From Tenrec ecaudatus (lineage: Eukaryota > Chordata > Mammalia > Afrosoricida > Tenrecidae), in assembly GCF_050624435.1 (NCBI RefSeq), contig NC_134543.1:126509475-126573474 (forward strand): 64,000 nt of DNA, given 5' to 3'. Each line of letters starts with the position of its first letter. The stretch's first letter is position 1. Shown here one piece after another: positions 37,791 through 48,619 of this stretch. The translations under genes were made by a program, and so were the position numbers. The notes below the pieces were generated by a model. That model saw only the letters and a list, made by a program, of their open reading frames with translations, was not told the origin of the DNA and ran no database searches.

Positions 37791-38110
37791 CTGCCCTTTG
37801 AGATTTATTGTTCAGCTCCTTGACTTCATCATTTCTTCCATGTGCCTTAGCTACTTTACAATTAAGAGCAAGTTTTAGAGGCTCTTCTGATATCCACTTT
37901 GATTTTTTCTTGATTTCCTGTCTTTTTAATGACCTTTTGCTTCATACATGATATTCTTCATAATCTCTCACGGATCATCAGGTCATTGGTGTTCAATGCA
38001 TTAAATATATTTTGAAATGCTCCCTAAGTTCAGATGCAATATCCTCAAAATCTTAATTTGGTGCTCATGGACTTGTTTTAATATTTCTTCACCTTCAACC
38101 TCAATTTACA
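37790..38110 (-). mobile_element. RTE LINE fragment inserted in the L1
   Basis: Shares text with 42.1-42.33 kb ('gttcaatgcattaaat' versus 'gttcaataagtcaaat'; 'ttgttttaatatttcttc' versus 'ttgttttaatttttttcc'), placing it in the RTE endonuclease/linker region, reverse strand. Confidence 0.6.
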
Positions 38111-38790
38111 GAAAATTTTAGCAGACTAAATCTACACTAGAGTTGTATAGTTTATTTTTTAAATATTCATCTTACATCATTAGAGTAGTGAGTCTTTAAT
38201 TCTTTTTGCACAACTTTTAATTGGTTGTCCTAGTTGTTGACTCATAGCAATTCTTTATATATTCTACATACTAGATCATTAGATATCTGAGTTACAGAGA
38301 GTTACTGATGTAAGTTGTCTTTTTCAAATTCTTGTGTCTTTCCAATAACAAAGGGTTTTAATTTTGATGAAGTTGTTGGGTTGCTTATGCTTAAGATGGC
38401 ATAATTGCTTAAAATGGAAGAGATATTAAGAAACTATTCCCTAATCCAAAGTCACAAAGTTTTATGTATGTTTTCTGTTAAGATTTTAATATATGTAGCT
38501 CTTACACTTAGGTCTTAAAATCTATTTTGAGTTAGTGTTTGCATATGGTGTAAGGTAGGAGACAAAAATTATTCTCTTTGATGTTGATATCTGTTTCAAC
38601 ATCATTAGCTGAAATCACAATGCTTTTTCTATTGAATTACCTGGACACTCTTGTTGAATTAATTTACTATAGATGTATGGATTGATTTTTAGACTCTATA
38701 TCCCACCCATCTATATGCCTACTCTTATGTCAGTACTACCTTATCTTAATTAATATAGCTTTTTGGTAAGTTTTCATATCAGGAAATGTG
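38110..38790 (-). mobile_element. L1 LINE, segment 3 (ORF2)
   Basis: 'ttgcatatggtgtaaggtag', 'attgatttttagactctata', 'atatgcctactcttatgtca', 'ggtaagttttcatatcagga' follow reverse L1 ORF2 in order. Confidence 0.8.
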
Positions 38791-38984
38791 AATTCTCCAA
38801 ATCTATTTAATCATTTTTCAAGTTTATTTTGGCTATACTGAAACTTTCACATGCCCATAGAAATTTTACAATCAGATTTTCATTTTTTGAAAAAAAAAAA
38901 ACAATGCAAAAAGAATCTTGATAGGAATAGGCCCCTCCCCCTCCAAAAGAATTTATTTCAAAAGATGGCATTGAATTACAGCTC

Positions 38985-41135
38985 CGGGAGAGGGACATAT
39001 CTGATCAGAGCACACGGGAGCAGATGAAGGGAGAGGAGGAGAGTGGAGCACATCCTGGCCCACCAGACCTTGAGAACAATGATCCCAATTAGAGCAACCT
39101 GTCCACATGGCCAGCCCCACTATGAGACATGATGCCCCTCACTGACCCATAGCCTTATAGGGGACAACACCGGAGACACAGTGTGGGAATTGCACCTGAT
39201 CTGATCCCGCCCCACAAAGGCGAAACACCAAGCGGGTGCAACAGAATAGCAAGGAAATGGACTGATGAGGTTCTCCAGACAATGCTGAAGGTGGACTTTG
39301 GGGCCAGGGCATGGTGCCCCAACAGACTGGACTGAAAAACACTCCTAAAGGTCAACAAATGATCCTTGAATTAACTACAAACTTTTCTTTCTTGTTGAGT
39401 TTTGTTTTGGGGTTTTTTTGTCATTAGTTTGTTGCTGTTGTTCTGTTTTGTTGTATATTGTTGCTCGGTTTTGCTCTGTCTGGTTTTTGTGCATGTTATT
39501 ATCTCTGCAGGTCTGTTTAAATAAGATAGACTGGATGAACAATCTGGAGGAGAAAACAACGGACCCGACATTTCCGGGGGGACATGTGAGAGAGGGAGGT
39601 TGAGGCGGGGGGGTTAAGGAAGTGGTGTTAACCAACCCAGGGACAAGGGAACAACCAGTGATCCAAATTGGTGTTGAGGAGGGTGTGGGAGACCTGGTAG
39701 GGCATGATCAAGGGTAATGTAACAAAGAGGAATTGCTGAAACTCTGGTGGGGACTGAGTATGATAGTGGGACAGGAGGAAAGTCAAGGGAAATAGAGGAA
39801 AGAGCTGGGAGGAAAAGGGTATTTATAGAGGTCTAGATAAAGACATTTACATATACAAATATATTTATATATGAGGATGGGGAAATAGATCTATGTGTGT
39901 GTATATATATTTATATGTATTTAGTATTAAGGTAGCATAAGTACATTGGTCCTCCACTCAAGTACTCCCTCAATGCAAGAATACTTTCGTCTATTAAATT
40001 GGCATTCTTTGATGCTCACCTTCCCGACATAACCGCTGAAGACAAAGCGGGTGAATAAGCAAATGTGGTGAAGAAAGCTGATGGTGCCCGGCTATCAAAA
40101 GATATAGCATATAGGGTCTTAAAGGCTTGAAGGTAAACAAGCAGCCATCTATCTCAGAAGCAACAAAGCCCACTTGGAAGAAGCACACAAGCCTGTGTGA
40201 TCACGAGGTGTTGAAGGGATCAATTATCAGGCATCAAAGAACAAAAAATCATATCATGTGTGCTCACCTCCATGATACGATCACTGAAGACAAATGGGTG
40301 CATAAGCAAATGTGGCAAAGAAAGCTGATGATGCCCGGCTATCAAAAGATATAGTGTCTGGGGTCTTAAGGCTTGAAGGTGAACAAGGGCCATCTAGCAC
40401 AGAAGCAACAAAGCCCACATGGATGAAACACATCAGCCTGTGAGATCACAAGGTGTCGAAGGGATCAGGTATCAGGTATCATCAGAACAAAAAATCTGAA
40501 TGAGCGGGGGCAGTGCTGAGTGGAGACCCAAAGCCCATTTGTAGGCCACTGGAGATCCCCTTGCAGAGGGGTCTTGGGGAGGAGATGAGCCAGTCAGGGT
40601 GCGATGTAGCAACGATGAAAATTACAACTTTCCTCTAGTTCCTAAATGTTTCCTGCACCCCCTCCCCACTATCATGATCTGTATTCTCCCTAGCAAGTCT
40701 GGCTAGACCAGAGGATGTACACTGATACAGATAGGAAATGGAAACACAGGGACTCCAGGGCAGATGATCCCTTCAGGACCAGTGGCATGAGTGGCGATAC
40801 TGGGAGCATAGAGGGAGGGTGGGTTGGAAAGGGGGAACTGATTACAAGGATCTCCATGTGACCTCCCTGGGGGACAGACAACAGAAAAATCGGTGAAGGG
40901 AGACGTCAGGGCAAGATATGATAAGAATAATTATAAATTATGAAGGGTTCATGAGGGAGGGGGAACTGGGAGGGAGAGGAAAAATGAGGAGCTGATGCTA
41001 GGGGCTTAAGTGGACAGCAAATGTTTTGAGAATGATGAGGGCAATGAATGTACAAATGTGCTTTACACAACTGATGTATGTATGGATTGTGATAAGAGTT
41101 GTATGAGCCCCTAATAAAACAATTAAAAAATACTT
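38985..41135 (+). mobile_element. Long tenrec-type retroposon (probable L1 3' UTR-derived, non-autonomous)
   Basis: The longest copy of the family whose tails recur at 6.1, 8.2, 18.1, 26.1, 36.6, 42.0, 43.2 and 54.2 kb. It starts near 'ccgggagagggacatatctg' and ends 'gagcccctaataaaacaatt' plus an A-tail. No open frame of note. Two units of about 248 bp sit in tandem (40,013-40,260 and 40,261-40,497). Similar sequence accompanies afrotherian L1 3' ends as I know them, so it is probably a long L1 3' UTR mobilised with or without ORF2. Confidence 0.8.
40013..40497 (+). repeat. Internal tandem duplication (about 248-bp unit, two copies)
   Basis: Both units start 'tgctcacc' (40,013 and 40,261) and share 'agctgatg.tgcccggctatc', 'aaaggcttgaaggt'-type and 'gaagcaacaaagcccac' phrases in the same order. 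They differ at perhaps one in seven positions, so the duplication is old and probably a property of the family. Confidence 0.85.
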
Positions 41136-41545
41136 TTCATTCTTCCAGTCCTAGAAAACACCAGCTCTACAAATGGTGCACTCTAGTTTGTCCTCCTTAA
41201 TAGAGTTTATGCCTCAATAAATCTTTGATTATTAAGATTTTCCAGGGGCAGAGCACAATGATTACTAACAATAATTGTTTTGAATTTCTTTTGGCACTAG
41301 CCTATGCTCTGAGGGAGCAGGAGGGTGAGGTGGGGTGGGGTGCAGAGCAGGAACCACTTAGAAACATACTTCTGGTGGACCTCTGAGACCCCATGGAAGC
41401 ATGCTCTGATGGGTGAGGGAACCCCATGAGAAGTAGGCTTCTGAGTGCCTTTCAGAAACCACATCAAAACATCCTCTCAGTGGTGGCTTGGGTTAGTGGT
41501 AGTGGTGGTGTTTCCAGAGGGGGCCTGGGCCCCCAGAGCACCATT
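41136..41545. other. No gene seen
   Basis: Unassigned sequence between retroposons. Confidence 0.35.
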
Positions 41546-41984
41546 CTGGTTTGATCTGGATCCCAAATAGCATCATTGTGGTTGGGCCCCAGACCCTCCA
41601 GAATCCCGTTCCAGCAATGCTTCCAGGGCTTCATAAATTTGTTGAAGCATTTTGATTATATTCAGTCAATACCTGGCACCTTGTTTTTGGCTAGTGTTGT
41701 CAGTGCAGCTTGGACTTCTTCCTTTATTACTTTTGGATCTTGTTTATATGCTACCTTTTGAAATGGTAAAATGTTGACTCGTTCTTCTTGGTAGAGTAAT
41801 GTGTATTCTTCAATCTTCTCTTGATGCTTCTTGTATAGTTCAATATTTTTCCCATATAATCTTTCATTATAGCAACTCAAGTCTTGGATTCTTTTTCTTC
41901 AGTTCTTTCACTTTAAGCTATCTTAAACATCTTCTTCCATTTTAGTTTTCTAACTCTAGGTCTTCGCACATTTTTTTCTTTTCT
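41546..41984 (-). mobile_element. RTE/BovB-type LINE, reverse-transcriptase N-terminal region
   Basis: The minus strand encodes KEEVQAALTTLAKNKVPGID, the conserved RT-entry motif (family form K-x-GKAPGIDG), preceded by a long charged linker with EEYTLLYQEE. The frame is open over 41,662-41,880 and then broken. Confidence 0.85.
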
Positions 41985-42088
41985 TTTTTTACATTTTATT
42001 AGGTGCTCATACAACTCTTATCTCAACCCACACATATACATACATCAATTGTATAAAGCACATCTGTACATTCTTATAATACTTTACT
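41985..42088 (-). mobile_element. Tenrec-type retroposon tail inserted in the RTE LINE
   Basis: 'cattttattaggtgctcata', 'caactcttatctcaaccc', 'catacatcaattgtat': reverse complement of the family's last 100 bp. Confidence 0.8.
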
Positions 42089-42690
42089 TCTCAAGTGCTC
42101 TTTGAAAGCTTCTATTCAGATGTTTTACTTCATTTCTTATGAAGTGCCTTAACTACTCCATAATTAGAAACAAGTTTCAGAGTCTCTTCTGACACCCACA
42201 GCTCATCACATCTCCTGTCATTAGTGTTCAATAAGTCAAATCTATACCTGAGATGATCTTGAAACTAAGGTGAGAAAGACCCAAGGTTGTACTTGGCTCC
42301 CATGACCTTGTTTTAATTTTTTTCCAGCTTGAATCTGAACGTATATACAAGTATCTTCTCTTCCCACAGATATACTCAATTTGAGTACTGTGTACACCAT
42401 CTGGGGAAATCCACATGTATAGTAGCCTTTTGTGTTTTGGCAAAAAGGTATCTGCTATGAACAAGTTGTTAGTCTTATAACATTCTATCATGTGATCTCC
42501 AACTTTATTTCTGTCACTAAGACCATATTTTCCAATTACTGTTCCTTCCTCTTTGTTTCCAGCTTTTGTATTCCAGTTGCCAATAACTTGTCATTCAATT
42601 TGATTGCGTGTTTGATCAATTGCAGGTGGAAGACACTGCTAAAATTCATCAGCTTCTTCATCATTAGTTTTAGTGGATGGTGCATGTGGT
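42089..42690 (-). mobile_element. RTE/BovB-type LINE, endonuclease region
   Basis: The minus strand reads NNLFIADTFLPKHKRLLYMW, then SPDGVHSTQIEYI, matching the APE-endonuclease block of RTE elements (N-LFIANT ... WTSPDG ... QIDYI). An upstream GNWNTKAGN piece matches the G-D-F-N-A-K-V-G motif. Together with 41,546-41,984 it is one broken LINE. Confidence 0.88.
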
Positions 42691-43180
42691 AGTTATATAA
42701 TCCGGTGTCAATTTGAGGATTAAGAATCTAGGGGTGGAGTCTAGCCTGCCAGTCAGGATATAGCATAGCCAGTGAGGCCTCTGTGTGAGAATGACTTTCT
42801 CCTGAAGATTTTTGGGAATTCTAGTAATCCTCCTTGGAGGTGGGAGACACTCTCTCTGTCTGATAACTGCTGGTGAGACATCCCTGAGGGGAAGACACAT
42901 AGACCTACCCTGATGCAACCAGAACCCTAGACCTGGTGAAATCATGTGGAGACTCTTGCCAGCGCTGAGATGCTTATAATGCCATTGGATCCACAAGACC
43001 TCCCACCGACTAGCCTGTGTTCTTCCTGCATTTGGTGTCATTGCATGTATTTCATGAGTCTGAAGAGGACTTTACAGATTGGTATTGGGCATATGGGCTA
43101 ATATCAGAGTTATGGACTTGGTCTGGACTGGGCTGAGAATGTTTTCTCAATATTCAACTGCTCTTGTATATAACCTCTTC
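42691..43180 (+). mobile_element. Unclassified interspersed repeat
   Basis: Starts 'ccggtgtcaatttgaggatt' and ends near 'attcaactgctcttgtatat'. It shares the 'ggtctggactgggctgag' block with 18.65-18.86 kb and a 'ggtgtcaac' start with 61.0 kb. The family is not identified; no coding capacity. Confidence 0.5.
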
Positions 43181-43181
43181 C

Positions 43182-43690
43182 TTTTAAAAAAATCATTTTA
43201 CTGGGGGCTTGTACAACTCTTATCATAATCCACACATGCACCCATTGTGTCAAGCATATTTGTACATTTGTTGCCATCATCATCCTCAAACATTTTTTTT
43301 CTACTTGAACCCTTGGTATCAGCTCCTCATTTCCTCATCCCTCCCCCACTCCCTCATGAAGCCTTGATAATTTTTAAATTATTTTTTTTTCATGACTTAC
43401 ACGGTCCAGTGTCTTCCTTCCTACATTTTTCTGTTGTCTGTCCCCCTGAGAGGGGATTATTGTATTGATTTCCCCTTTCTCTCCCACCTTCCCCTTCCCC
43501 TCCCAGTATGGCTACTCTCAATATTGGTCCTGAGGTATTTATCTGTCCTGGATTTCCTGTGTTTACAACTCTTATCTGTACCCATGTACATGCTCTGGTC
43601 TAGCCAGATTTGTAAGGTAGAATTGGGATCACAATAGTGGGGAGGAGGAAGCATTAAAGAACTACAAGAAAGTTGTATGTTTCATTGGTA
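43182..43690 (-). mobile_element. Tenrec-type retroposon
   Basis: Reverse copy: T-rich start with 'attttactgggggcttgtac', 'cacccattgtgtcaagcata', 'cttggtatcagctcctcatt', ending at 'accctgactggctcgtttcc'. 5'-truncated in the same zone as the 26-kb copy. Confidence 0.88.
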
Positions 43691-43794
43691 CTATACTGCA
43701 CCCTGACTGGCTCGTTTCCTCCGTGCAACCCTTCTGTAAGGGGATGTCCAGTTGCCTACTGAGATAGCTAATGTAGGTTGTGCCAACCTGGCCG

Positions 43795-44428
43795 ATTAAC
43801 ACATGTGTGCGTGTGGGTACTTGTGTGTACGTGTGTGTGCACATGTGGGTACGTGTGTGCTCTCACATGTTACCACACGTGTGCGTGTGGGTGCCCGTGT
43901 GTGTTAGCATTTGTGTGTTTGTGTGGGGTGCTTGTGTGGCCACATGTTTTAGCGCACGTGTGCGTGCACATGTGCAGGGGTGTGTGGGCATATATGTTAG
44001 CACGTGTGCAGGTGCTCATGTGCATGTGTGCAGGTGTTTGTGGGCACGTGTGCAGGTGTTTGTGGGCACAGGTGCGCGTGGTTACGTGTGCAGGTGTCCA
44101 TGTGCACGTGTTCATGTGCACGTGTGCAGGTGTTTGTGGTCATGTGTGCTGGTGTTCGTGTGCACATGTGCAGGTGTGCGTGGGCACGTGTGCAGATGTT
44201 CTTGTGCACGTGTGCAGGTGTGTGTGTGCATGTGTGCAGGTGTTTGTTGGCATGTGTGCAGTTGTTCGTGTGCAGGTTTTTATGGCCACGAGTGCAAGTG
44301 TTTGTGTGCATGTGTGCAGGTGTTTGTGGGTACATGTGCAGGTGCGTGTGGGTACGTGTGCAGGTACGCGTGGGCACGTGTGCAGGTGTTTGTTGGCATG
44401 TGTGCAGGTGTTTGTGGACACACGTGTG
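43795..44428. repeat. GT-rich minisatellite (about 22-24 bp units)
   Basis: About 630 bp built on units like 'gtgtgcaggtgtttgtgggc' with variable spacing. Because the units lack stops in several phases, open frames up to 231 codons appear on both strands; they are compositional artefacts. Alternating purine-pyrimidine runs give it Z-DNA potential. The retroviral LTR sits at its right edge. Confidence 0.9.
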
Positions 44429-45025
44429 TGTCAGGGGAAGCCAGCCCCTAACACATCATTATGGGTCTGGTAGGCGGAATTGTACAGCAATAATAGGTAA
44501 AGATCTTAGTACAGTTATAGAGAGCATGAGAGATAGAAGTGAAGTAATGAAATAAATGGAGTCGGTCATGATGCATGGTGCATGCTCACCTCTGCCCCAC
44601 TCGATGGACAATGTGGAGGGAGAGAGATCTTTAATGCTAGCCCAGGCCTTTTATATTCTCCGGGGACTGTAAGCCCCCTAATTACAGGTGAGGACATACA
44701 TCACTGGAAGGGGCTGTCCTATGGATAATACAGTAATGAGAGGGGGGTGGTCTAGGGACATACACACAATAGGAAGGGGAGTAATTGGGGTTACACATGT
44801 GACAAGATGGGCGGATCCTAGGTTTAGGATGGCGGCTTAACTTTGACCTATTCTCTAGATCTCCATAGGAACCATTGTCAGTAGGGTGTAAACCCACCTA
44901 CTAGAACCAAATAGATGACTACAAGCGTCCATTGTCTTTAACAGCAGGGAGTGGGGCCTGCCATATAGTCTGTCAATTGAGCGCCCTCTGGGAGGATGTC
45001 TGTGAGCATCTGACCTCCCCCCACA
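44429..45025 (-). mobile_element. 3' LTR of a class II endogenous retrovirus
   Basis: 597 bp, starting TG (minus strand, at 45,025) and ending CA (at 44,429). A polypurine tract (AAAGGGGGACT) lies immediately upstream at 45,026-45,036. About 80 percent similar by eye to the LTR at 57.2-57.8 kb across blocks such as 'gacaagatgggcggatccta' and 'cttaactttgacctatt'. It contains a TATA-like box on the minus strand near 44,650. Confidence 0.85.
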
Positions 45026-45036
45026 AGTCCCCCTTT

Positions 45037-45531
45037 AACTTTATATATAAAATTCAAGAGCCACATGGGCAACATGGTTCTTTTCTATACATTAAAAGCT
45101 GTCAAGACAAAACTCCATGATCTAATTAATATAGCCAAAAATTCAGGCTTAGTAGAAACATTTTGAATGCAGGCTTGGAGGATAAAGTCCCTGTATGTCC
45201 ATCCGCTATTGGAGGAAGGTATGAGAGAAGCTGGATGCTGCGGCAGGAAGAAATAGAGCCAAATAGGAATGCCTGCTTCTATAGTTAAAGCTGCTGGCCA
45301 CACAGCAACGAGCTATGTGCTTGTAAGAGACAACCTCAGAGCAGCACCATACAGGAGGGTAAAGTGAGGAACAATGTCATGAGCATGTGATTAGGACTTA
45401 CCTACAACTCACAAGGGTGGAGGTCCCCCCCCTACCACTAGAAACCTAGCCTTCCAGGCTCCTTTGCGAGACAATGAAGGATTCATCCTAAAACACTCTC
45501 TTCCCGTTCTCTGCTCCTCACGGTATTTGCC
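45037..45531 (-). other. Retroviral sequence between env stop and LTR
   Basis: About 500 bp of non-coding retroviral 3' sequence ending at the polypurine tract. No gene seen. Confidence 0.5.
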
Positions 45532-46074
45532 TCATGCGCGAACTTCAAAAGTGCCCGTAGAGGCCGTGTGATTCTCCTTCATATGCCTTAGCTTTCTATA
45601 GAAGCAACACGTGATAGCCAGGACAAAAATTGTGATAATGAGCAGCACTGTTAGGCTGGAACCCAGGCTATGAGAAATATGTTGAACCCAAGCACGAGGG
45701 TCCAATTCTTCCATGCCCTTCACCAATTGCTTAATTATATCAGAGCCAGGAGATGCCTCAAGCCTGTCTTTGAATGTATAGAAAATATCTTTTTTAAGCT
45801 GATCAACATCTAATGAAATGTTTCCCTTAAACTCTTGCAAATGTTTCCTAATCAAATCCCAATCATGCAATGTCTTATTATATGGGTAAGGGGTTATAAA
45901 AAAATCATTTACCTTCCAATCACATTTCAGCATTAATTGATGTTGCAGATCTATAATTTGATCTCCCAACCACTGAACAGTTTGCTGCAGCTCCGCTACT
46001 TCCCCCCCGAGTTCATCATCCATCTTTGCCTGAGTGGCCCAGAGCTGATGTGAGTCCGCTTGCCACTTCTGCAT
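45532..46074 (-). pseudogene. Endogenous retrovirus env, transmembrane-subunit part (open, truncated)
   Basis: A 180-codon open stretch with the order expected of a betaretrovirus-like transmembrane subunit: a heptad-type helical region, a central segment with CDW and a following Y-N-x-T, a second helical region, a hydrophobic membrane span of about 20 residues (about residues 140-160) and a basic cytoplasmic tail. The usual CX6CC-type motif is not seen, which fits class II elements. The surface subunit and the fusion-peptide region upstream are broken by stops and frame changes, so no complete envelope is encoded. Whether this fragment is expressed is unknown. Confidence 0.82.
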
Positions 46075-46990
46075 GAAATGTTCAGTTTTGATAGTGTCCC
46101 AGGGTGTCCTTTAGACAGCGTCAGCCATGCAAGAAATATCTCAGCAGTCAGCAATAGCCATTCTCAGGAATCTGCCAGGTCTTCTTGACGTTTTGGATAA
46201 CTTCAGTAACAGGACAGGGTCAGGTCACACATCAGCTTCTTTGCTTTCTTCTGGGCCTTGCTGGCTGAAGAGAAATCCATGTATCTCCTTTGCCTGTGAA
46301 AATATAAACAAATAGCCCCTCTCTTGGGGGTGTCATTAACCTGAAAAAGGAATGATGATTAATATTGGGTGGCTTCTCCATCTATTCCTTGTCTGTCTTT
46401 CTCCAAACATGGTTGCGTTCTTCTAAGGAGAGGCCAACAGCTTTATTCTGTAAAAACATAAATGCATAGCCTTTTCTTCAGGTGAATGGACCTGGATCCC
46501 AAACGCGGTTTCCATCGTCTTCGGATTTCTTAGGATTAATTTTCTCTGTAGAAGTGAAAACAAGTTTATCTGCCCTCATTTTGTTACATACTTTTAGTAA
46601 GGAGAAAATTTTTTTGGTTAAAATCACTAAATGAAATTTGTCACACATGAGATTCCTTTTTTCCCCCTTCTGTTTTAACAATGTAAATATTAAAACATTG
46701 ATAGCACTCTCAGTTACCTGGCTAGGTCTTGAACCAGTGAAACTACTAGTTAGATAAGCCTCCATTGTTAAGTGAATTTTGGCTTTTGACTCTCAGAGAA
46801 CTGAGAGAGCTAAATTGAGAGAACTTCTTACCATATTTTGAAAGACTGAAAAAATTCTTAATAAATTGCTCAGCTGCTCTTTAAGTAACTTACCAAACAG
46901 ACATTTTTTCTCCAAGTTTACCAATAAGATTATAGGCTCAATTAAGCCGCTTTGCCCTTCAGGCTTCTTACACTGTATGATTTTACAATC
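46075..46990 (-). pseudogene. Decayed env surface-subunit region
   Basis: Several minus-strand open pieces (46,478-46,765; 46,793-47,032) lie between protease and the env transmembrane part, in shifting frames with stops. By position they are env leader and surface sequence, but I see no diagnostic motif. No reverse transcriptase or integrase motif occurs, so pol has been deleted. Confidence 0.5.
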
Positions 46991-47039
46991 TTGTAATCGT
47001 CTCTCTTGGTTAACTTCACTCATTTCTTCCATGCTGGAT

Positions 47040-47560
47040 TTAGAGGAAGTTAATGGGAAGGTCTTAGGCCCTCCTGAATGCCCTTTAAAGAAATGACCCT
47101 GTATCCAAAGTTTAAAATCCCCTTTCCTTCAATTTCTAATTCCATGTGGGGGCGCTGTCGTTTCCCCACAACAGCATTCCAAAAGACCCCTTGATTTAAA
47201 GGGTGGTCAGACTTCTCAAGTACTCTTTCCTGATAGACATACAATTTTACTCTAGGAAAGCAAGGAAGCCAAACCAGGATATATCAGAATTCATCACTGC
47301 CTTAACTTTTTCATAATCTCATTCAATAATTCCAGCAACAGTCAGAACACCTTGAGGATTTACATTAGACTTTCCTAATAAACATCCCATAGTTCTTTTA
47401 GGTAGCGAACCCCAATTACTGCTCTTAGTAATTTCTGATGTAATCACAGCTTTTGGCTTTACTTCACAACTCTGATGACTCCAGTATCAATTTGAATTTC
47501 TTGAGTACTTAGGTTAAAACTTCCTGATAAAAACTGTATTACTCTTTCAATAAGAGGCTC
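47040..47560 (-). pseudogene. Retroviral dUTPase/protease remnants
   Basis: In the minus direction a dUTPase-like block comes first (an IDTGVI piece near 47,480, then a G-L-L-GKS-type motif and a GIIE-DY piece at about 47,330-47,420). An aspartic-protease-like block with LDTG follows near 47,095-47,110. Both are crossed by stops and frame changes. The order (gag, dUTPase, protease) fits a betaretrovirus-like genome. Confidence 0.65.
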
Positions 47561-47809
47561 CTGTCCTTTAATATCAGCAAACTGCTGTGAGGGCTCCTGA
47601 GCCTTCTCTTGGTTAATCAAGGTTATAGCAGCCAGAACTGGGGTTCTGCAAGTTTGACTAGGTCTGGTCTCCTGCTGTGAGGTTGGGGGATGCCTGCAGT
47701 TTCTCTTTAGGATCTTTGCTCTGGCCGGCAGACACCTTGCCTCCCATGTTCTCTGGGTGGGGTCTGTATCAAGCTCCTTCCTCTATTACCTGCGCTTCGG
47801 TTCAAAGGT

Positions 47810-48440
47810 TGGCTCTGTGATCATGTGTCCCCACGTCTTTGCAAAGCCTGATATAATCTAACAGCGTGCTCTGTTCTTTGAAAGGGCATATGGCAGCCTG
47901 GCAAATGTATTCGAGTTCTCCAACGCTAATGTAAGAATAAGATTATCCGCTGCCCCTTTGTCTGTTACATTCTTGTGGACAGCATCCTGCAACCTGGATA
48001 TAAAATCTACGTAAGGTTCATCATTCCTTTGCTTTACTGTCACGTAACTAGGCCGTCTGCTTCCTGATGGTATTAATTTCTCCCAGGCCTTAAGACAGAC
48101 TTCTCTAACTTGAGCAAAAGTCTGCTCATCAAGGTTTAATTGTGCCTCAGTTGTGATATAAATCTCATGTCCTAGCAACAGGTGAATCCCTATATCTATC
48201 CCATCCTCAGCATTCTTGCGTGGCTGCTTCCTTCCACAGCATTTGATATTGCAAGGATTCTGAAGAGGAAAGGCACACTTTCGTCAACGCTTTCCAGTCT
48301 GCTGGGATCCAGTGTTCCATATCTGCCATATTCTTGACCATATCAATTACAAATGGTGAATCTGGACCATAACTAGATACTGCTTGCTCGAGATCTTTCA
48401 GTAGCTTAAAGGGAAAGGCAGTATATTGCTCCCCTCCCCT
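47810..48440 (-). pseudogene. Endogenous retrovirus gag (capsid region)
   Basis: From about 48,430 downward the minus strand encodes the capsid N-terminal region (a PFPFKLLKDL start and a YGPDSPF motif), continues after a stop and frame change with the C-terminal domain (open over 47,858-48,178; a QRNDEPYVDFISRLQ major-homology-like block and an ALENSN piece), and ends with a YIRLCKDVG piece. The nucleocapsid zinc knuckles are not seen. The matrix region and the 5' LTR are absent because the sequence joins ribosomal DNA. Closest group: class II/betaretrovirus-like. Confidence 0.85.
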
Positions 48441-48619
48441 TGTGGGTCCATCCTTGTCCTAGGCCTAGCAGCCCTGGCTTGTGCCAGCTGGTCATCCTCA
48501 TGCCTTTTCCTCTCCCCCTTGCCTTGTGCTCCCCCCCCCCCAATGCTCTTCCCACTCTGTCCCCCTCCTCCGAGATCTCTCCCCATGGCACCCTTCTGGG
48601 TCCTGATGGCTGGTCCCTC

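Noticed and set aside
43778-44555. Overlapping 180-230-codon cysteine-rich open frames
   Set aside because: Produced by the GT-rich minisatellite in every phase. No start context or conservation signal.
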